Shown: positions 42,813-52,910, counted from the first letter of the stretch. The stretch is 64,000 nt of DNA from Anastatus disparis (GCA_017163975.1 JAFFSR010000016.1:687501-751500); one strand, 5' to 3'. Notes: a model not told the origin generated them from the letters alone. Translations and numbers: made by a program.

Positions 42813-42938
42813 GTCAACAGCAACTCTCAGTTCTCTACAAGTCAACAGCAACTCTCAATTCATTACAAGTCAACAGCAACTCTTAATTCACTACAAGTCA
42901 ACAGCAACTCTCAATTCACTACAAGTCGAAAGCAACTC
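42813..42938 (+). repeat. 28 bp tandem repeat downstream of LTR promoter
   Basis: GTCAACAGCAACTCTCAATT followed by CACTACAA repeated about 4.4 times. The ORF running through it is a repeat product. Confidence 0.9.
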
Positions 42939-43128
42939 TCTATACATTTCTTTCTTTACCCTTTTTTTGAAAGTAAGTAAAATTTATCTTTTTCTTCATT
43001 AAATTCGAAATTAAAATCAAAACCTTTTATTGTTATTTTTGATCATCCAAATAATAAACAAATTTCTATTTTATTATAATATTTTTTTTTTAATTTAATT
43101 TTTCATATATAGTATCTATCTATCTTTC

Positions 43129-43180
<52 letters not shown>

Positions 43181-43900
43181 CATATATTTCTTTTTTAAAT
43201 ATAACGCGACCCCGACTTTGAGGACCGTCCTCATCAGACCCCAAGCAGAGCGATAGAGACATGTTGCTTTGTTTGGCTAGGGGTATAAAAAATTAATACT
43301 CAATTTTAAAAAAAATTAAAATCGCGACGCGGAAAGGACTCGATATAGGTCCCCGCATTTCAAGGACCAAATTAGACTCTCGCCCCGCGTAAGTAACACG
43401 TGGTCAAACTCGACAACAACCCACTAAAGCGCGACGCCACGTAAAAGAATTTATGCGTGTGTAGCGGCGATTAATGAGTTATTAATTTAATTCATTTCTC
43501 GACGTTACATAAGCTCTGTATGCATAAGCATGGTTTGACGGTGAAACAGGTTTCTGATTGAATAGCACGTCGACTTGATTAAATAACGAATGCAAAAGAT
43601 TATTCATTGGTCCAACGTTCGGATCTTTAGGTGGTTCAGCACTACTGCATGTTACACTAACACTTACACTTAAGATTGTGTGAGCCAAGTCTAGATATTC
43701 AGTGTTGCCAGAGATTGTAAATTCAATTAAGGATTGGTCGTTGAGTGAAGATATCGGTTTGTACTGTATCCAGTAAGAGCCTTCGATTGCAGTCTGTGTC
43801 GAGGGTAATTCAAAGAGTGATAATTCCGACTTGATCAACTGACAAAATTCTGTATGCAACAACGTTATCTTGAAATTTTAATTTTCAAAAATTTCTCTAG

Positions 43901-44315
43901 CTACACGTGCTTTCTTATTTTGCTTCTTCTTCTTTTTCGCAACTTACCACTTTTCGAGCGTTTAGATGCTGAGGTGTTTGTAGTACCAAGTACACTCGAC
44001 GACTGAGCTGACGAGGTCTCGTTCTTCTTTTTATATTTAGATTCCTTCCCCTCTTTCGCACTCAACTCACCCAAGAGCAATTTATCCAAAACAACGTCAG
44101 CTTTTCTTTTGAGATTTTTACGACTCTCGCGAATGTGCTCTTTGGCCGCCTCTTCGACAGGTCTGCCATCTAGAGTGACATCATCTAGGATATTTTTACC
44201 CACTCGGAGAGCCTCTTTACCGACCACTTTCGCACCTAGCTTGATCTTCGGTATAGCTGCCCAGAAGAGACCTTTCAAAAAACTACCTACTCCTGCACCC
44301 TACTGGTGATAACCA
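43901..44315 (-). pseudogene. Small basic core-like Polinton protein, 3' part
   Basis: After an in-frame TAG the frame reads GAGVGSFLKGLFWAAIPKIK, then LGAKVVGKEALRVGKNILDD, and ends in a very basic tail (GKLRKRRRSKIRK). Short proteins with a glycine-rich hydrophobic N-terminal part and a basic C-terminus regularly accompany Polinton capsid genes and are thought to resemble adenovirus core or minor virion proteins; that role is inferred. The 5' part of the gene is at 47004-47085 beyond element II. Confidence 0.65.
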
Positions 44316-47003
44316 CCCACACAGCATGAAAGATTACTGCAAGGTTGCTGCAAGGTTTCATGAAAGTTTCGAAACTTCGCAGCAACCTTTCATGAAAGAT
44401 TGCAGCAACATTTATATGTCCGCGCTAGAACCCGGTTGAAATATTTCTAAAAACCTCGCAGCAATCTTTCAGAAAACCTCGCAGCAATCTTTCATGAAAA
44501 CTTCACAGCAATATTTCAGGAAATGTAACAGAAACATTTCAAGAAACCTTGCAGCAATCTTTTAGAACACCTCGCCGCAACCTTGCAGGAAACCTCGCAG
44601 CAATCTTTCAGGAAATTTAACAGAAACATTTCAAGAAACCTCACAGGAATCTTGCGGGAAAAATAGCAAAAATATTTCAAGCAACCACACAGCAATTTTT
44701 CAGAAAATCTCGCCGTAACCTTGCAGAAACCTCGTAGCAACCTTTTATGAGATATTGCAGCAACATTTATATGTCCGCGCTAGAACCCGGTTGAAATATT
44801 TCTAAAAACCTCGCAGCAACCTTTCATGAAAACCTCGCAGCAACATTTCAAGAAACCTTGCAGCAATCTTTCATAAAAGGTTTCTCGTAATATTTCATGA
44901 AATTTTTCCCAAATTTTGCCGCGAACAACGCTCATACCTTTCCGTATGGTTTCCTGCAATATTTTGTAAAATATTTCTCAAATCTTGCCAAAAGCTTGCT
45001 GCAGTAATATTTCATAGTAGGCAGGATTTTCTGTCCTTGTGTGATAAAGTTTTTCTTATTTGCTTAAGTATCAATCGTTGTATCTATAAATTACTAGTTA
45101 ATCGCAATAGTATTATTATCAATATTTGTGCACAAGAAGAAAAAATTCCTCAGCATCATTCTTGAGAAAAGTAGAGAATATTGAAATAAAAGGTTTTGTT
45201 TCTAATATTTATGCGTTCTTTACTTTTTTCAATAACAATTCGATGGGTTTTTTTACCCTACGCATAAATATTCATAATAATAGCATACTCATTGCACTCA
45301 ACTTCCCGTTTACAATACAACTACAGCAATAAATACTTGAGTAAATAACAGGAAACCAAATATAAGGCAAGAACAGCGAATCTGGACTGCTCTTAGAATC
45401 TTTTATGAAAACTTGCAGAATTATTGCTGAAACTGTTTATGAAAGGTTTACTGCAATTTCATTTTGAAATTATTCATGAAACTTGGCTGATACTTTTTGT
45501 CAAACGCTTTTCTGGAATATTTTATAAAGATTGCCAAAAATATGGTAATAACCATTGGCGAAATGTACATAGCAATATTTTTTGTGATATCTTAGAAATC
45601 TTGTCAAAAACCTTGCAGAAATCTTACTGCAACTAAAAGATACCTCGTAATATTTTATAAAATATTCATCAAATTTTGCTGGGAACCTCGTTGAAACCGT
45701 TCATAAAAGGTATCTTGCAATATTTCGTAAAATGTTTCTAAAATCTTGCACGAACCTTGCTGCAACCTTTCATCAAAGGTCTCTTGCGATATTTCGTAAA
45801 ATGTTCCCCAAATCTTGCTAGGAAGCTCACTAAAACCTTTCATGGAAGGTTTCTTGCAATATTTCATAAAATGTTTCTAAAATCTTGCAGGAAACTCGCT
45901 GCAATCATTCATGAAAGGTTTCTTGCAATATTCCATGAAAAGTTCCCCAAATCTTACTGGAAAACTCGCTGAAACCTCTCGTAAAAGGTTTCTTGCAATA
46001 TTTCATGAAATGTTTTTAGAATCTTGCAGAAACCTCGCTGCAACCTTTCGTGAAAGGTTTCTTGCAATATTTTATAAAATGTTTCTAAAATCTTGCAGAA
46101 AGCTCGTTGCAATCTTTCATAGAAAGTTCGATGCAATATTCCATCAAAATGTTGTCTAAATCTTGCTGGAAATCCCGCTAAAATATGTAATAAAAGTTTT
46201 CTTGCAATATTTCATGAAATGTTTTTAAAGTCTTACAGAAACCTCGCTGCAATCTTTCATGAAATGATTCTTGCAATATTTCATGAAATATTTCTAAAAT
46301 CTTGCAGAAAACTTGCTGCAACCTTCCATGAAAGGTTCCTCGCAATATTCCATGAAATGTTTTCTAAATTCTGCTGAAAACCTCGCTGAAACATGTCGTG
46401 AAAGTTTTCGTCCAATATTTCATGAAACATTTCTAAAATTTTTCAGAAACCTCGCTGCAACCTTTCATGAAAGGTTTCTTGCAATATTCTATGAAATGTT
46501 TTCTAAATCTTGCTGGAAACCTCGCTGAAACATGTCACGAAAGTTTTCTTGCAATATTTCATGAAATATTTTTAAAATCTTTCAGAAACCTCGCTGCAAC
46601 CTTTCATTAAAGGTTTTTTGCAATATTCTATGAAATGTTTTCTAAATCTTGCTGGAAACCTCGCTGAAACATGTCATGAAAGTTTTCTTGCAATATTTCA
46701 TGAAATATTTCTAAAATCTTTCAGAAACCTCGCTGCAACCTTTCATGAAAGATTTCTTGCAATATTTCATGAAATGTTTTATAAAACCTTGCAGAAACCT
46801 CGCTGCAACCTTTCATGAAAGGTTTCTTGCAATATTGCTTGAATTATTTTCTGTAACCTTGTAGCAAGTTTGCAGCAATATCACACTGAAATGTTTCATG
46901 AAACCTCTTAGCAATGTTAAGACAAGATCGCTGCAATCTTGTGACAATATTTCAGCACAATATTTCAGTGAAAGTTTCACTGCAATATTTCATGCTGTGT
47001 GGG
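44316..47003. mobile_element. Module-built element II with CACACAGCAT termini
   Basis: Begins CCCACACAGCATGAAA and ends with the perfect inverse TTTCATGCTGTGTGGG. All 2.7 kb between consist of modules such as CTTTCATGAAAGGTTTCTTG, GCAATATTTCATGAAATGTT and TCTTGCAGAAACCTCGCTGC. In the right half these form units of about 70 bases, paired to about 138; in the left part the modules are less regular and in the complementary orientation. ORFs in both strands (words such as AAIFHERFLAIFHEMF) are repeat products. The element splits a Polinton gene. Confidence 0.75.
45050..45370. other. Non-modular stretch inside element II
   Basis: The only part of element II without the repeat modules. It is AT-rich, with no ORF that I would call a gene; position and composition suggest either a unique core or a small later insertion. 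Confidence 0.4.
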
Positions 47004-47085
47004 CAAGACAAGGCTTACCAACTCTAACGCACTTACCCCCACCACCAACCATTTGGCTATTGGAGAAATCTTCAAGCTCAGACAT
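47004..47085 (-). pseudogene. Core-like Polinton protein, 5' part
   Basis: ATG at 47085-47083, one base after the penton stop codon. The frame reads MSELEDFSNSQMVGGGGK and runs into element II. On the other side the same gene appears to continue at 44315. The tight spacing argues that this is the authentic start. Confidence 0.6.
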
Positions 47086-47086
47086 T

Positions 47087-47904
47087 TTATCGAATGCGCT
47101 TAAAGTGAAGCGTTACAGTCAACGTATCGTAGTCGAATGGAATGGGAAATCCGTGTTCGTCTCTTATATCTATTTCGATCAACTAAAACGCTGAAGACAG
47201 CAGTGGTAGGTACATGGTTGGTGAAAAGTTTTGAATTTCAACGCCTCCGTAAACGTAATCGCGCAAATGAAGCGTAGTAAGCTCGTGCGCATGTCATCTG
47301 TTACGTAAGGCTAGCAAATGTTACTGTAAACCATGGGTACGGTTGGCAACCCGTTTACAAGATTTGCTGGGCGATTACCGGCAATGTAGTGTTTTTCATT
47401 ACCTTTGCAAGAGAAAATTGGTGCATTTTCCAGACCTAAAATTCTAAGTAATTTTTCCGATAGTGTAAACGTGTGCATATAAGTTTTATAATCTTCTCCA
47501 CATCGACATCCAACCTGTACATAGCCACCAGCTTGGATTTTAAAATATAAATGATTTTTCACATTCTCGAGATTATTTATTTCTTCTAAGAGACTTTCAA
47601 TATCACGATAAACACCAGGTTTGACTCTGGCAAACACCTTAGTCCTCTGTTGAGTCTCTTCTGTTTCTCGCAAAACATTCGCCATTTCACGTTTGGCTGT
47701 TTTAACAGAAATGACTCCCTCCAGCTCAACTATTGATATATGCTAAAATGTGAGAGATATTTATATTTCCGTGAGTCCTACACACTAGTCGCCATGAAGA
47801 TAACAATTTTGTGATAATTGTGTTGCAAAATGTGTTGCCGCATTGTGTGAAAAGGCAAACTTGCTGCTGTTGCTTGGTAAGACTATGTAAAATCCGTCGT
47901 TCAT
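47087..47904 (-). pseudogene. Polinton penton / minor capsid protein
   Basis: Single-jelly-roll vertex protein of the virion. Start ATG at 47904 overlaps the integrase stop. Visible: MNDGFYIVLPSNSSKFAFSH, then, after a stop and frame change, KPGVYRDIESLLEEINNL and GGYVQVGCRCGEDYK, and, after another break at 47311, LHLRDYVYGGVEIQNFSP and the end TLTVTLHFKR before TAA at 47089-47087. Length of about 270 codons is normal for insect copies. Two or three breaks make it non-functional. Confidence 0.8.
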
Positions 47905-48990
47905 TGTAAATTTTTCAAATCTTTAGCCGCTATCCATGAATTAAATTTTTCTGGATACCCCCTCCACCTGACCAAATATTGTTTTTTCGACCCCCTGCCT
48001 TTGCTCTTCAAAACCTTGTCAACCTCAAACGCTTCGCTATCTAAATCCTTGTGCACTCTGCTCAACTGTTCTTCGTAAGAATATCCGTCAATTTTTTCTT
48101 CAACAAGATCTGCCAAAGTATAAACGGGTGGTTGTTGTCTTGTGTCGACTCTTATAATTTTAAACAGCTCCAGAGTCCAGCCACCCTTGTATGCTTTCCT
48201 GAAGGCTGTCTTGACACGACTGACACGAACCAGATCACCAACGCTATATTAAGCTACTCTCAACGGCTTTTTTTAGCTGTAACGCGACGTCAAATTTCGA
48301 CGTACCACATGAGCATTATATAAGTTGACCTTGGAAGGGGGCATTTTTATGGCACTGTGCCACGACTCGTCGTTGTAACACGTCACAATTTTTTGCAAAA
48401 CATCTATATAACGTCTTGTGCGCGAGTGAGTTAAGTATCGCCAGATTCGATCTTTGAGAGTTCGAATAAAGAATTCAGCAATGGCTGCCTTTATATTAGG
48501 GTCTCTGTAAACTTGGTAAGTTATATGTTTTTTTAGCACCTCTTGCACCTCTCGACCAATAAATTCCTCACCTTCATTAGTCTGTAGATAAATAGGATGT
48601 CTACTATTACATCGTGATAAAATTTTGTCTAATGCTACAGCGACGCTTTGGCTGGTTTTATCGAGAATAGGCTCTGCTAAGGCAAACTTTGAAAGTGCAT
48701 CAATGACAAAGAGAATATAGCTATATCCATCATTGTAGGTTTCAAGTGATCTAAAATCTGCCGAGTCAGCTTCCCACACTTAAAAGGGACTGAAAACATT
48801 GTCATGTCGACGATGTCTCACGAATGTGTAAGGTATGTGCATCCTGGCTCTCCAGCCATTTGACGACCGTATTGTTATCAAATTTTTTGGGTTTCACGTG
48901 TTTCAGTAGATGACCACCAGCGTACGCTGATAGTACAGAAAGATTATAGTCATAATGCTGAAGACCGTCCGGCTTTGTCGCCTCCTTCTT
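47901..48990 (-). pseudogene. Polinton integrase with chromodomain
   Basis: Retrovirus-type integrase that inserts the element. The N-terminal region (about 48800-48990) is frame-broken: HYDYNLSVLSAYAGGHLL and KKFDNNTVVKWLESQDAH. The core (48273-48779) has WEADSADF with the first Asp, LQTNEGEEF, where the second catalytic Asp is Asn, and DPNIKAAIAEFF with the Glu. An SH3-like part follows (SVGDLVRVSRVKTAFRKAYK), then a chromodomain (KKQYLVRWRGYPEKFNSW) to the TGA at 47903-47901. Frame change near 48260. Both frameshifts and the Asp loss inactivate it. Confidence 0.85.
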
Positions 48991-49117
48991 CCTTTTCTCC
49001 TTCTATCTCGTTGCTCCCCCTCCTCTTATAAACTAGCTTTTTCTCTCTCTTTTGCTGTCTTTTGAATGTATTTCTAATGCGTTTCAAAAATTTATCAAAC
49101 GCAATTTTGCTGATCAT

Positions 49118-49471
49118 TCACAAAATAGTAATACCAGCTGCAGTCTTTTCATTACCATCCGCAGTCTCCGAGAGTATGCGTGAAAATGCTCGTTCAGCCA
49201 GGAGTCTATCGGCTTTTATATGATTCGTTATTTTTTTATTTGAGTATGAAATATCGTGCTCTAGACAGGCATTGTCAAGAGGATTTTTTCCTCTCTGACC
49301 ACGTCTGAGACGCTCTTCGAGATGCGTGCCAGGGCTGAAAAACTGGTAGCCTGGTGGATGCATTTCAAAGGGTACAACTGAAATCAATTGGTCTATAATA
49401 GTACCAGTATTCTCCTCTTCCTCCTCCTCCCCCTCCATCACTTCCTTCCATACTTTCACATGCGGTTCCAT
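49118..49471 (-). CDS. PLA2-like domain protein of the Polinton
   Basis: The frame contains PPGYQFFSPGTHLEERLRRG and LDNACLEHDISYS. This is the phospholipase A2-like domain also found in the parvovirus VP1 N-terminus, with the Ca-binding G-x-G-type loop weakened (SPGT) but the catalytic HD pair (EHD) present. In parvoviruses the domain helps the particle leave the endosome; a similar role in Polinton virions is inference. The 117-codon frame is open. Start ATG overlaps the end of the next upstream gene by 16 bases. An acidic run of Glu precedes the domain. Confidence 0.7.
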   Translation of the reverse strand: MEPHVKVWKEVMEGEEEEEENTGTIIDQLISVVPFEMHPPGYQFFSPGTHLEERLRRGQRGKNPLDNACLEHDISYSNKKITNHIKADRLLAERAFSRILSETADGNEKTAAGITIL

Positions 49472-50211
49472 TTTAGCTGTTTAAGACGACTCTTTTTTGC
49501 AGGGGTTGATGGCGTAGCTGCTAACTCGCTACCAACTTTTTTACGCTTTTTCGCACTCTCAACTTCTTTCTTCTTTACGCTCGTTTGACTAGTAGCTGTT
49601 GAAGTATAATAACCTTCGTTTTCTGTCGACGATGACGGCGATGAGTCAGGGCTATGAAATGCAATCTTACGCCACAATTGATCGTTACCAATGAATTCTC
49701 GAGGTATACTAACTTGTCGCAAGACGCGTGCAAACTGTTTGTATCCGCGTGGTGGTGTTGTTTTTCTACTTCTCATAGCCTTGTTCACTAAATCGACAAT
49801 ATTAGTACCCTCAAAAACAGCGCCATCTAGCTTGATTATACCACGACTATCCCATTCAATATTACCAGCTTGCCGCAAGTATCTTATGAGATATCTAGCA
49901 TTGCTTCGAAATTTCTGCGGTACCGATCCGACAATCTGTTTGTCGTCGATTTTGTCATTATTGCCTCAATCCATTATCGTTTCCGTTTCTAATAATGTTG
50001 TCATGTGTGGACATATTATACCCCCACTCTCATCCATCTTCTCCTTTTTTAGATGCAAGCAACGCTGCAAGATTTGCTGATATTGCAAAGATTTTTGGCG
50101 CTTATCACCCGTAGAATGTAAAATTTTACTCATTTCCTCGTCGAGGTGTGTCGTTGCTGTACCAGGTGTCTGGACACTGGATGCTGGTGGTGTATGATTG
50201 GTAGTTGCCAC
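49456..50211 (-). pseudogene. Conserved Polinton ORF of unknown function
   Basis: Two frames with one break near 49960. The N-terminal part (49966-50211) is a charged helix-forming segment. The second has QAGNIEWDSRGIIKLDGAVF, GTNIVDLVNKAMRSRK and IPREFIGNDQLWRKI, a pattern shared by many insect Polinton ORFs, then a Ser- and Lys-rich tail. I know of no assigned function. Other insect elements have it in the same place beside the PLA2 gene. Confidence 0.6.
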
Positions 50212-50282
50212 GTCATGCTGCTGCTGCCGATGCTATTGTTCCAAACCCTCTTGCGGTACAAAAATAATTTTTCTTGCGTACT

Positions 50283-50497
50283 TCATGTCGATAAAACAGG
50301 TTTCACAATGAGCCACAGTAAATATGTTGATTTTAATATCAATTTCTTTTTTACCTCCATACTACCCGGTTTAGCAAGTTTTCGCAATTGTCTCTTATAA
50401 TACTTGCTGAGTGAAATATTTTCACGTAAAATGTTCAAAGCACATTCGCAAATGTACGTTATAAGTTCAGAATTTGCTTCGCGTAATATAGCCTTAA
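50283..50497 (-). pseudogene. Short Polinton ORF cut by a TTAA element
   Basis: The minus frame reads LKAILREANSELITYICECA, then LNILRENISLSKYYKRQLRK and ends with a Lys-rich stretch. Many insect Polintons encode a protein of about 100 residues with the same I-CEC-x-x-N-(I/V)L-x-x-N-(I/V)-x-L pattern; function unknown. The frame reaches the TTAA at 50494-50497 without a start codon, so its beginning was displaced by the element at 50498-50877. Confidence 0.5.
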
Positions 50498-50877
50498 GAG
50501 GAGGTCGAGTTTATCTGTCCTTTTCTAATCAAAGAATTGATTTTTTCACAAAAATTAATAATTGTAGCAAAAAATAAGAAGAAAGCCCCATCTCGTATAA
50601 TAAAAAGCAAGATTCTATTTTATAAGGAAAAATTATTTTTATCGCTTCGTTTTTAAGAAAACCTTGAAAAACTGAATTGTCCATCCTAACCTCTATTTTT
50701 TAAGTTTTTCAAGGTTTTCTTCAAAATGAATCGATAAAAATAATTTTTTCTTATCAAAGAAAATCTTGCTTTTTATTATACGAGATGGGGATATCTCCTT
50801 TTTTTTGCTACAATTATTAGTTTTTGCAAAAAAATTAATTCTTTGATTAGAGAAGGACAGAGATATACGACCTGCTC
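50498..50877. mobile_element. TTAA-target foldback element, 380 bp
   Basis: TTAA at 50494-50497 and 50878-50881. Starts GAGGAGGTCGAGTTTATCTG, ends with the near-inverse of GAGCAGGTCGTATATCTCTG; both are followed by TCCTT(T/C)TCTAATCAAAGAATT. Long arms pair around a centre near 50690. Same family as 26833-27222 and 57040-57314. Confidence 0.85.
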
Positions 50878-50917
50878 TTAAGTTTATAAAGTTTAATTTT
50901 ACACAAAAAATGTAGCT

Positions 50918-51135
50918 AACAAGGAGAGTTTTTCGCCTTCGGGTCACCGTTTTTGCTCAAATTTTGGGAATGTTTTCTGGATGCAGAAATATGAAGAAAG
51001 CCAAAATTTGAGAAGCCAACGCTCAATATTTCCCTAATTACAGGCCATCGAAGAAAATCACTAAAAAAGTTACTAGATTTTTAAGCGCTTATAGTTCCTC
51101 AGAATCATTAGCTAGAAGCTTAAACCTTTTTTTAA
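50918..51135. repeat. Dispersed repeat, copy 1
   Basis: ACAAGGAGAGTTTTTCGCCT to AAATGAAAGCTGA has a direct counterpart at 62168-62398 with about 85-90 percent similarity by eye. It lies between the packaging ATPase and a small ORF and is probably another non-autonomous element. Confidence 0.75.
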
Positions 51136-51277
51136 ATGAAAGCTGAGCTTAAATCCTTTTGAAATAGTAGTTATAGCAAATCGAAATATTATTTTTTTCC
51201 AAAGTTATAGCATAATAAAGATTGAACCCAATTTTAGCTTTTATTATTAATCAATATTTTAAACAAATAATTCAGGT

Positions 51278-51832
51278 TCAATCTTTATAACGCTCTATGA
51301 ATAAATAGCCGTGTGGCTGTGCTGTTGCATTGGGATATGCCTCTTACAAAAAACGAGGCTCCTTGGGGCAGACTTGACGCGCCAGATAATTTATTTGCGC
51401 TTGATGGCACGGATTTTCAAATACCACGGTGTAATTAGAGTTTAGAGAGATTTCTCGCTGACCTTGATGAAAGAGATTTTGCGAGATAAAGATGACGCTC
51501 AAGTTATTGTGATGACTGCTTTTGGTAAAGAGATTGACTACAGCTCTGCTGGACGATTCTCTCATCAGATCGTCGAGAATCTAGAGTTTTGCTTGTGGAT
51601 CATTGGCATAATCTTTGCTCTTTGGTAAACCCTCGTGAAATTCGATTCCTTCAGTCAACTTCTTGTAAATTGGCTGCCACTCGGTATAGTATAAGAGTAT
51701 ACGCTCGAATTTTGTATCACTCATGCGATCAATGTAATGCGAAAAAAAATTCTTCACAAATACTGTTTTGCCACACGAGCTGGGTCCACAAATCATCAAA
51801 GTCCACGGATGCACCCACCTGCAAACGTCCAT
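51278..51832 (-). pseudogene. Polinton packaging ATPase (FtsK/HerA, A32-like)
   Basis: Motor thought to pump DNA into the capsid. Walker A is MICGPSSCGKTVFVKNF near residue 15. After an in-frame stop (51581-51583) comes Walker B, ILDDLM, then SVIFISQNLFHQG, the sensor-type motif, and YLARQVCPKEPRF; after another in-frame stop (51344-51346) the end reads PNATAQPHGYLFIERYKD. The whole 184-codon length stays in one frame, so the two nonsense changes are its only visible lesions. Length fits the family. Confidence 0.85.
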
Positions 51833-52387
51833 GTTACCGCTGCTGCTAAACTTCTACTAACTACTAACCTCGTCACATCCTCAAACCACTCGACGTATAC
51901 GATCATTAGTAGTAATGAGCAAGAGTGGGGGGCGGCGGCGCACGCGCGTGTGTGAGCAGTATCGTGCTGGCGCTGCCAATCGTTTAGCTTATTAGCCGTA
52001 TGGCTGACTGACGCCGGCAGTATTCCGCTCTTTAGCTATATGGCTGGAAGAGCTTAACAAGTATTAACCTGTTATTTGCTCAAAAGTGCTCGCCACCATT
52101 TCTTCTTGTACCTCCCACCACCATTACCACCACCACCACCACCACTCTGCTCGTCATCTCGCATTTCCAGTATAAAAGTTAAAGCAGCAGCATTTTTAGG
52201 TTAGTGTTGTACAAGTTTTGGTATCGTGAAAATAAATAAGTTATAGTCAAGAAATTTGAGCAAAAGATAATCAAATTTTCACAAAAAATTCATTAAAGAC
52301 TCAAATTCTTAAATTTTGATAAAATTTTATAGAGAGTTGTCGTGAGGAAGCGTGGTGATTATCCATGTCTCACAAAAAAAAATAATA
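51833..52387. promoter_or_regulatory. Divergent intergenic region with TATA box
   Basis: Between the minus-strand ATPase and the plus-strand small gene. The composition is G+C-richer. TATAAAAG at 52171-52178 is followed about 30 bases on by TTAGTG (52201), close to the arthropod initiator, in the right direction for the plus-strand gene. A second motif, TTAGC(C/T)(A/G)TATGGCTG, occurs twice (51990 and 52034). Confidence 0.5.
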
Positions 52388-52603
52388 ATGAATCAAAGAA
52401 AAAAGGTGCATTTCAAGGAAGATAGACCGGATATTTACGTGATACGCGTGTAGGATTATGCGAGTCATGCAGCGTGACGTAGAGAGTGGGAGCAAGCGGC
52501 TCGTAACAAAGAAAAATTTAAAATGAGAGTGCAAAGAATGAAGATTATTCTGGAACCTATAATTACGAAAAAAATTAACGACTATTTAATTAACAGAAAA
52601 TAA
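52388..52603 (+). pseudogene. Small basic Polinton ORF on plus strand
   Basis: The ATG frame reads MNQRKKVHFKEDRPDIYVIR, then TAG, then DYASHAA, TGA, RREWEQAARNKEKFKMRVQR to a stop at 52603. Two in-frame stops interrupt an otherwise coherent 71-codon frame. Insect Polintons often have a small charged protein with WEQ(A/V)ARDRERF-like sequence in this place. Function unknown. The only gene of the element with opposite orientation, downstream of the TATA box noted above. Confidence 0.5.
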
Positions 52604-52690
52604 ATTTATTATTTTGTTATATTATTTTTTAATTTCAATAAATTATAAAATTTATTACAAAATTGTTTTTGTTTTAATTCTACAACCTAT

Positions 52691-52752
<62 letters not shown>

Positions 52753-52910
52753 CATACATATGTGTGTACATAATATTTTTACTTGGGTAATAATATATCA
52801 ATAATTATTTATTATTTAATCAGATTTATAGCCGTATGGAAGACTAAGATCGTTATTTACAAATCGTCTGTTCGAATATATGAGTTCACATATTTTACAT
52901 TCAGGTCGTG
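52604..52910. repeat. AT-rich spacer with long TA microsatellite
   Basis: TA run at about 52690-52747. No gene. Confidence 0.8.

Larger units (their letters stand above)
41013..43509 (+). mobile_element. Solo LTR inserted in the capsid gene
   Basis: Starts TGTAACGTGGGG and ends CTCGACGTTACA, i.e. TG...CA with an 8-base inverted terminus, and is flanked by TAAG at 41009-41012 and 43510-43513. No gag or pol sequence and no second LTR are inside. At 2.5 kb it is long for an LTR but contains a promoter (42724-42760). It is very AT-rich up to 42700 and G+C-richer at 43200-43470. Family (Gypsy or BEL/Pao) not determined. A non-autonomous terminal-repeat element is an alternative. Confidence 0.8.
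40066..43862 (-). pseudogene. Polinton major capsid protein, split by a solo LTR
   Basis: Double-jelly-roll capsid protein; insect copies are often named F54H12.2-like. The N-terminal part (43510-43862) reads SELSLFELPSTQTAIEGSYW, EYLDLAHTILSVS and NNLLHSLFNQVDVLFNQKPV. The rest (40066-41008) includes SHLTSGLWYDDTAGKIDD, KIDLLGHLHCDVF, NGYCLFAFDLTPDLSA and a C-terminal CIIFVEYDDFLEMD. Between them lies a 2,497 bp LTR. A second lesion is an in-frame TGA at 40393-40395, after which the same frame continues to the natural end. Otherwise the frame is well kept. It lies 38 bases downstream of the core-like gene. Confidence 0.85.

Noticed and set aside
45424..46818. Series of plus-strand ORFs with FHERFLAIFHEMF-like words
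   Set aside because: The repeated words reflect the 70 bp modules of element II and also appear in other frames; no evidence for a repeat protein.
44316..47003. CRISPR-like or regulatory repeat array
   Set aside because: Repeats are degenerate, lack unique spacers of uniform length, and the locus is eukaryotic.
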